Positions 7,697 to 11,445 of a DNA stretch of 11,445 nucleotides are shown here, one piece after another. The translations under genes and the position numbers were made by a program. Numbering within the stretch: position 1 is the first letter of the stretch; each line of letters opens with the position of its first letter. The notes under the pieces were generated by a model, which was not told the origin of the DNA, ran no database searches, and was given only the letters and a program-made list of their open reading frames with translations. Source of the stretch: an uncultured Altererythrobacter sp. (GTDB taxonomy: Bacteria > Pseudomonadota > Alphaproteobacteria > Sphingomonadales > Sphingomonadaceae); assembly GCA_946885545.1 (NCBI GenBank), contig CAMPGP010000043.1, positions 1 to 11,445 on the forward strand, written 5' to 3'.

Positions 7697-8257
7697 TTAT
7701 TCGCTGGCCGGAGCCGCTTCGGCTTCGCCAGTCGCTGAGGACTGGGTTGCCGCAGCGGTCTGGGCAGCAACCGCCTCTTCGAGCTGTTGTACGGTGAACA
7801 GCGCCATCAGCTGTCCGTTCGTGTTCACGGCGAAATGTTCTCGCAGCAGCGCCATGTCGCCATTGGCGCCGGTCACGATGACATCGTTGCCTTCGACGCT
7901 CTTGACCACGCCGAGCTGCTGGTTGTCGGCCGATACGACCGCCGCGGTCGCGACCAGCGCGGCATCGCGCTTTGCGTTGGCGGCAGCGACCTGCTCGTCG
8001 AGCATCGCGTCGAGCTGCGCCTTGGTGACGGTAACGGTCGGGCCGTTCTCGCTGGTGCCGAACGCGTTGGCGGGCAGCGGTGCCTTGTGCTTGCCGGTGT
8101 CGACGGTGATGACGCCGTCGGCGACGCTTTCGACCGTTCCGACTGTGCCGCCCTGGGGGCCGTAGACCGTCGCTCCGACGGTGACCTCCTGCGCGAACGC
8201 GGCGGTCGCGAGACCGGCAGCGGCGACAGCGACGAGAGCCGATTTATAGAACTTCAT
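7697..8257 (-). CDS. Periplasmic protein of unknown function with two internal repeats
   Basis: 186 residues. The start at 8257 has GGAG 8 nt upstream and opens a Sec signal peptide (1-22, ending Ala-Phe-Ala before Gln); an in-frame start 36 bases upstream lacks both. The mature part is two copies of one unit, about 26-86 and 102-163. Each has a strand with Val, a Gly-x-Val-x-S-V turn (TVGTVESVADG, then QLGVVKSVEGN), an I-x-V strand, a loop with Phe, and a closing helix with V-T-K-A-Q-L-D or T-V-Q-Q-L-E-E. The tail is an Ala/Glu/Ser/Thr-rich disordered end. The beta-turn pattern resembles PRC-barrel or KOW-like small barrels, which is only a suggestion. I do not recognise the family, and no neighbour suggests a role. 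It converges on parC and is separated from the cca operon by 267 bases, so it has its own promoter. Confidence 0.8.
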   Translation of the reverse strand: MKFYKSALVAVAAAGLATAAFAQEVTVGATVYGPQGGTVGTVESVADGVITVDTGKHKAPLPANAFGTSENGPTVTVTKAQLDAMLDEQVAAANAKRDAALVATAAVVSADNQQLGVVKSVEGNDVIVTGANGDMALLREHFAVNTNGQLMALFTVQQLEEAVAAQTAAATQSSATGEAEAAPASE

Positions 8258-8267
8258 GATTCCACTC

Positions 8268-8286
8268 CGTATCAATTTCGTATCAA
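8268..8286. repeat. 8-bp direct repeat upstream of the periplasmic-protein gene
   Basis: CGTATCAA occurs at 8268-8275 and again at 8279-8286, 11 bases apart, about one DNA turn. It starts 11 bases before the gene's ATG on the minus strand. The phasing is what a tandem protein-binding site would show, but only two copies exist and chance is possible. Confidence 0.4.
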
Positions 8287-8346
8287 GTGCCAATGCTGCG
8301 CGCGGCGTGGCCGCGCGGAAACAATTCAGAAATCTGGATCACGGGT

Positions 8347-8459
8347 ACGCCGTGGTGGACGAAAGAGTTCGTCCGGCGTCGTACGCCCCGCTGCGAGAGC
8401 AGGAACCCGCATGCCCGAAACTTCGGGCGGGGACCCGCCGCCTGCGATGCAAGCGGCGG
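8347..8459. other. Run of five stem-loops in the 8258-8524 intergenic region
   Basis: Consecutive hairpins are: 8357-8363 with 8368-8374 (7 bp, 4-base loop), 8375-8379 with 8383-8387 (5 bp), 8391-8394 with 8399-8402 (4 bp, GAGA loop on plus), 8413-8418 with 8423-8428 (6 bp, 4-base loop), and 8435-8441 with 8453-8459 (7 bp). An outer stem, 8347-8352 with 8374-8379, competes with the second hairpin. No convincing reading frame with a ribosome-binding site is present. It could be the cca operon terminator zone, a leader of the periplasmic-protein gene, or a small RNA. Strand is undecided. Confidence 0.4.
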
Positions 8460-8524
8460 TATGTCCTGCCATTGGCGATGAACACGGTATGCCATGTCCC
8501 ACATTACGCGGGCATGAAGCAACC

Positions 8525-9703
8525 TCAATTGCCTCGGAGTATCCCGTCCAGAATTCGGTTCACCCTGTCGCGCGCAGGAAACCCCTCGTCGATCCACTGC
8601 GATTCGACTGCGCGCAACGTGCGCGCCACTTCGGGCCCGGCCGCGATTCCGCGAGCGACGATCTCTCCGCCCTTGAGCGGCAGGCGGGGAACTTCCCACC
8701 CGGCAAGCGCATCCAGACCCGCTCCGGCGATCAGCAGACGGTCGGTCGCGCAGTCCATTCCCTCGCGATAGGCGAGCGCGCGCGGATTGTCGGCGTCGGA
8801 TGCGCTGCGCTCTGCCGCGCAGATCATCCGCTGGCGCTGTTGCCTGGACAGGCGAAGCCGCGCCGAAACAGCCTCCGCGACGGAGCGCACGGGGGGCAGG
8901 AGCGAAGCGAGGCGGCGAACGGGATCGGCGCCGAGGCTCGCCGCGCCTTCGTTCGCGATCGTTCTTCGAAGCGACGCGATCCCGGCCGTGCAAGCTTCGG
9001 GCAGGATCACGCCGAGAACGCCGCGCCCGCGCATGCGCTCCACGGTATCGGCAGGGTCGGGCAGGGCGAGCAGGTTGAGCAGTTCGCCGGCCACCCTTTC
9101 ACGCGAAAGGCCCTTGAGCGTTCCTGCCAACTCGGCGCAGGCCTCCTCCGCCTCTGCGTCGAGTTCGGCCCCGAAGCGCGCCTGGAAGCGGAAATAGCGC
9201 AGGATGCGCAAGTGATCCTCGCGGATGCGCTCGCGCGCGTCGCCGATGAAGCGCACCCGCCGCGCCGCGAGATCGCCGAGCCCGCCGAACCAGTCGAACA
9301 CTTCGAGCGTGTCGGGCGCGGCGTAGAGCGCGTTGATGGTGAAATCGCGCCGCGCGGCATCCTCGCGCCACTCGGTCGCGAAGGCCACGGTGGCGCGGCG
9401 CCCGTCGGTCGAAACGTCGTGGCGCAGCGTGGTCACCTCGACATTGCCACCGGGCAGGATCGCGGTGACGGTGCCGTGGTCGATCCCGGTCGGCACGGTG
9501 CGGATGCCCACCGCGCGCAGCCGGTCGATCACCGCCGCCGGTGTGAGCGGGGTCGCGGCATCGATGTCGCGCACCGGGTCGCCGAGCAGCGTGTCGCGCA
9601 CCGCGCCGCCGACCCAGCGCACGTTCTCCGCTCCCAGCGCGGCGACGAGCGCGGCGAGGTCCTCGCGTTGCGTCCACGCGGCGCGGGGAAGCGTGTCAGG
9701 CAT
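8525..9703 (-). CDS. cca: CCA tRNA nucleotidyltransferase (class II)
   Basis: 392 residues. This cytoplasmic enzyme adds or repairs the 3'-terminal CCA of tRNAs using CTP and ATP. The nucleotidyltransferase head is clear: W-V-G-G-A-V-R-D at 30-37, then the two catalytic aspartates in R-D46-I-D48 (R-D-I-D-A-A-T). R-R-D-F-T-I-N-A-L-Y at 118-127 is followed by the R-I-R-E-D-H-L-R-I-L-R-Y-F-R-F segment, typical of the neck and nucleotide-selecting region. The rest is the helical body and tail, with no HD phosphohydrolase domain apparent. The start overlaps the end of the Nudix gene by 8 nt, pointing to translational coupling. A poly(A) polymerase of the same superfamily is the main alternative, but length and lack of a basic C-terminal extension favour CCA addition. 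Confidence 0.92.
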   Translation of the reverse strand: MPDTLPRAAWTQREDLAALVAALGAENVRWVGGAVRDTLLGDPVRDIDAATPLTPAAVIDRLRAVGIRTVPTGIDHGTVTAILPGGNVEVTTLRHDVSTDGRRATVAFATEWREDAARRDFTINALYAAPDTLEVFDWFGGLGDLAARRVRFIGDARERIREDHLRILRYFRFQARFGAELDAEAEEACAELAGTLKGLSRERVAGELLNLLALPDPADTVERMRGRGVLGVILPEACTAGIASLRRTIANEGAASLGADPVRRLASLLPPVRSVAEAVSARLRLSRQQRQRMICAAERSASDADNPRALAYREGMDCATDRLLIAGAGLDALAGWEVPRLPLKGGEIVARGIAAGPEVARTLRAVESQWIDEGFPARDRVNRILDGILRGN

Positions 9704-10301
9704 CGAACAAGGCCTTGTATTCGATCCGCCGCGAGAGGTTGGCGATGATCGCCGCGGTCACCCCCCAGATGCGGAAGCCCTGGTAGTGATATTCGAGATA
9801 GCGCCGCATCGCGCCGTTCCAGAACACCTCGTGCTCGCTCCAGCAGTCGCGGCCGAGCATCAGGTCGAGCGGCGCCTCGAACCACGCCTCGACCTCGTGC
9901 GGATTGGCGACCAGCGGCAGGTCGGGCGGCACCACGCCGAGCACCGGGGTGATGTCGAACCCGGTGCCCGTCTGGTAGTGGTCGGTCGCGCCGATCACGC
10001 GCACGTCGGCGCGTCGCATCGCCAGCTCCTCCTCCGCCTCACGCAGCGCCGCCGCGATCGCGTCTTCGCCCGGATCGATCTTGCCGCCGGGGAAGGCGAC
10101 CTGTCCCGGGTGATCGCGCATGCCCTGCGGCCGCTGGGTCAGGATGAGGCCCGGTTGCGGGCGATCGGTCACCGCGATCAGCACCGCCGCATCCGCCGTA
10201 CGCTCGGCATCGGCGAAGCGCGCGTCGCTCATCAGGTCCGGAATATCCGCCGCGTGGCCCTGTTCGAACAGCGCTTCGAGGCGATCGAACAGCGCGCTCA
10301 T
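9696..10301 (-). CDS. NudL-type Nudix hydrolase, probable CoA pyrophosphatase
   Basis: 201 residues from the ATG at 10301. This start overlaps the DUF1285 stop as ATGA; a longer in-frame reading upstream is just overlap with that gene. The Nudix box is G73-K-I-D-P-G-E79 ... R87-E88-A-E-E91-E92-L-A94-M95, the acidic residues being the metal ligands. Directly before it is the NudL/UPF0035 signature L-T-Q-R-P-x(3)-R-x-H-x-G-Q-V-A-F-P-G-G (54-72), which marks the CoA/acyl-CoA pyrophosphatase branch. Expected reaction: CoA to 3',5'-ADP plus 4'-phosphopantetheine. The usual Gly near the end of the Nudix box is Ala94, away from the metal ligands, so activity is probably kept. It sits in the middle of the operon, coupled on both sides. 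Confidence 0.88.
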   Translation of the reverse strand: MSALFDRLEALFEQGHAADIPDLMSDARFADAERTADAAVLIAVTDRPQPGLILTQRPQGMRDHPGQVAFPGGKIDPGEDAIAAALREAEEELAMRRADVRVIGATDHYQTGTGFDITPVLGVVPPDLPLVANPHEVEAWFEAPLDLMLGRDCWSEHEVFWNGAMRRYLEYHYQGFRIWGVTAAIIANLSRRIEYKALFDA

Positions 10302-10846
10302 TCGGGCATCAGCGAGAAGGTCTCGCCTCCGCTGGTCACACTCGTGCCATCGCCTTCGGCCAGCGCGATCTCGGCCAGCTGGAGCCAGGTGCTGCGATTG
10401 AGCCGCGCCTCGCACCCGCGCCGGACATGCAGATAGATCGCAGGTTCGTCTTCGCTCACGCCCGCGCGCAGCCGGTGGTCGTGCCCGGCCACGACGAGTT
10501 CGTCGGTGTTGAGCCGGAAGGCGATGTCGCCACCCTTGCGAACCGCATCGGTCGCGACGAACCCAGCATCCTCCACCTCGATCGACAGCCTCTCGAACGG
10601 GGTGACGAGCCAGTGCCGACCCTCCTCGTCGCGCGTCAGCAGTCCGGCGAATGCGCGCACCATCGCCTGGCGCGAGATCGGGCTGCCCTCATGAAACCAG
10701 CTCCCGTCCGCCGCGATCCGCATCGCGCTGTCGCCCGATTTCTCGGGCGCCCAGTCCTCCACCGGTGGCAGCTTGCGCGCGGCGACCTGCTCGGCGATCT
10801 GGTCGAGCGTCAGTCCGGCGAGTTCGGGGGGCGGATCGTAGGGCAT
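10298..10846 (-). CDS. DUF1285 family protein
   Basis: 182 residues, soluble, no signal peptide or membrane segment. The opening helix (P-P-x-E-L-A-G-L) is followed by P-V-E-D-W-A-P near residue 28. Then come the characteristic stretch of strands with D-G-S-W-F-H-E-G-S-P-I, a helix with R-x-x-M-V-R-A-F-A-G-L-L, and W-L-V-T-P-F-E-R. These fit DUF1285, a family with known folds but no settled function, common in alphaproteobacteria next to the NudL-like and CCA genes as here. The gene begins 24 nt after the GNAT stop and its own stop overlaps the Nudix start. The neighbours point to a housekeeping setting (CoA turnover, tRNA ends) but do not prove a role. Confidence 0.87.
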   Translation of the reverse strand: MPYDPPPELAGLTLDQIAEQVAARKLPPVEDWAPEKSGDSAMRIAADGSWFHEGSPISRQAMVRAFAGLLTRDEEGRHWLVTPFERLSIEVEDAGFVATDAVRKGGDIAFRLNTDELVVAGHDHRLRAGVSEDEPAIYLHVRRGCEARLNRSTWLQLAEIALAEGDGTSVTSGGETFSLMPE

Positions 10847-10870
10847 TGCGGGCGCGATGCCACGGCGCGG

Positions 10871-11445
10871 TCAATTCGCCAAGGGGCCCGGCCACGGCCC
10901 GAGCATGCCCTCCGCGGGCAGCACGGCCGCATTCTCACACCGCACGAGCAGCCGCGCGGGGTCGAACGGGCCGGGGCAGTGCCATCTGGCCGTCGGCGCG
11001 GCGACGAAGCCGAAGAAGCGGCCATAGTAGTCGGGGTCGCCGATCATCACCTGCGGCAGCGCGCCCGGCTCCAGCGCGCCGAGCGTGGCGAGCATCAGCG
11101 CCTTGCCGAAGCCTTCGTGCTGCCGCTCGGGCACCACCGCGACCGGGCCGACCATGATCATCGGATGCGCGCGGCCTTCCGGATCGGTCAGCGCGACCGG
11201 CCAACACTGGATCGTGCCCACGAGATAGCCCTCGTCGTCCGCCACGGCGAAGCTCAGCGTCGGCAGCCATTCGGTCCCTTCGCGGATCCGATAGGCGGTG
11301 CGCGCATGCCGCTCGGGGCCGAACGCGCGATCGAGCAGCGCTTCGATCAGCGCAGGGTCGACGGTGGCGAGCGGGGCGAGAGTGGCCAGCGCTACGTGCT
11401 GAACGGCGCGACCTACAACGGCTTCGCCGTATCGCTGATCGACAC
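10871..11445 (-). CDS. GNAT family N-acetyltransferase (5' end unresolved at window edge)
   Basis: 190 residues are readable before the frame leaves the window. The domain runs from L-A-P-L-A-T-V-D-P near 11384-11356 through R-T-A-Y-R-I-R, a central strand I-Q-C-W-P-V-A-L, and motif A V-G-P-V-A-V-V-P-E-R-Q-H-E-G-F-G-K-A-L (Q-x-x-G-x-G, the acetyl-CoA pyrophosphate loop). It then reaches M-I-G-D-P-D-Y-Y-G-R-F-F-G-F, a motif of the YhbS-like branch. Substrate unknown. No ATG, GTG or TTG occurs in frame between the internal GTG at 11245 and the window end. Starting at 11245 would delete about 50 conserved residues, so the true start is either beyond the window or a non-standard codon such as CTG at 11387-11389. 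It heads the operon with DUF1285, Nudix and cca. Confidence 0.82.
   Translation of the reverse strand, partial: VDQRYGEAVVGRAVQHVALATLAPLATVDPALIEALLDRAFGPERHARTAYRIREGTEWLPTLSFAVADDEGYLVGTIQCWPVALTDPEGRAHPMIMVGPVAVVPERQHEGFGKALMLATLGALEPGALPQVMIGDPDYYGRFFGFVAAPTARWHCPGPFDPARLLVRCENAAVLPAEGMLGPWPGPLAN

Noticed and set aside
8347..8460. tRNA or SRP RNA in the hairpin-rich intergenic region
   Set aside because: No T-loop consensus, no acceptor-stem pairing of the right span, and no conserved SRP RNA tetraloop/asymmetric-bulge motif on either strand.
7787..9748. Plus-strand open frame of 653 codons
   Set aside because: It lies antisense to the periplasmic-protein and cca genes, both well supported; its composition is that of a GC-rich antisense frame.
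10302..10415. Longer Nudix start at 10415
   Set aside because: The extra 38 residues are antisense-frame-like, Arg-rich and lie within the DUF1285 gene; the ATGA overlap gives the natural start.

Overview
The window is GC-rich and compactly coded, with divergent and convergent gene blocks and strong GC-rich hairpins between them. The protein set points to an alphaproteobacterium, most likely order Sphingomonadales (Erythrobacteraceae or Sphingomonadaceae). This rests on the GNAT - DUF1285 - NudL-type Nudix - CCA-transferase gene order, the ParC type, a secreted DUF885 peptidase, and a lipoprotein opening with a Gly run and a Pro-Thr linker. The taxonomic call is an inference from style, not a search result.

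Left edge (1-1522, minus strand): a two-gene cassette. The first gene encodes a signal peptide, a TPR-like helical domain and a C-terminal beta-barrel with the hallmarks of the Slam family (surface lipoprotein assembly modulator, DUF560; also called the type XI secretion system). Only 24 bases downstream, behind a strong ribosome-binding site, starts a lipoprotein (lipobox LLAGC, five glycines, Ser/Thr/Pro linker) that runs off the window. The likely reading is a Slam translocon plus its dedicated surface-lipoprotein cargo. This is the most interesting system here.

1523-5215: an intergenic region with a weak candidate Slam promoter separates the cassette from a divergent, secreted DUF885 zinc-peptidase-like gene. 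That gene converges, over a perfect 17-bp hairpin, on a minus-strand DUF4349 lipoprotein with coiled coil and C-terminal membrane segment. The DUF4349 start codon and ribosome-binding site lie in a 9-bp inverted repeat. Next, also on minus, is a PfpI/DJ-1 family protein with its own terminator.

5216-8257: parC (topoisomerase IV subunit A, plus strand) is divergent from the PfpI gene. It converges, over an 11-bp hairpin, on a small minus-strand periplasmic protein of unknown function made of two repeats.

8258-8524: an intergenic stretch with five consecutive short stem-loops and an 8-bp direct repeat, with no gene I can support.

8525-11445 (minus strand): a tight operon, in transcription order GNAT acetyltransferase (5' end not resolved at the window edge), DUF1285 protein, NudL-type Nudix hydrolase (ATGA overlap), and CCA-adding enzyme (8-nt overlap). 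These are housekeeping genes. No tRNA, rRNA, CRISPR array, insertion sequence or prophage gene was seen.
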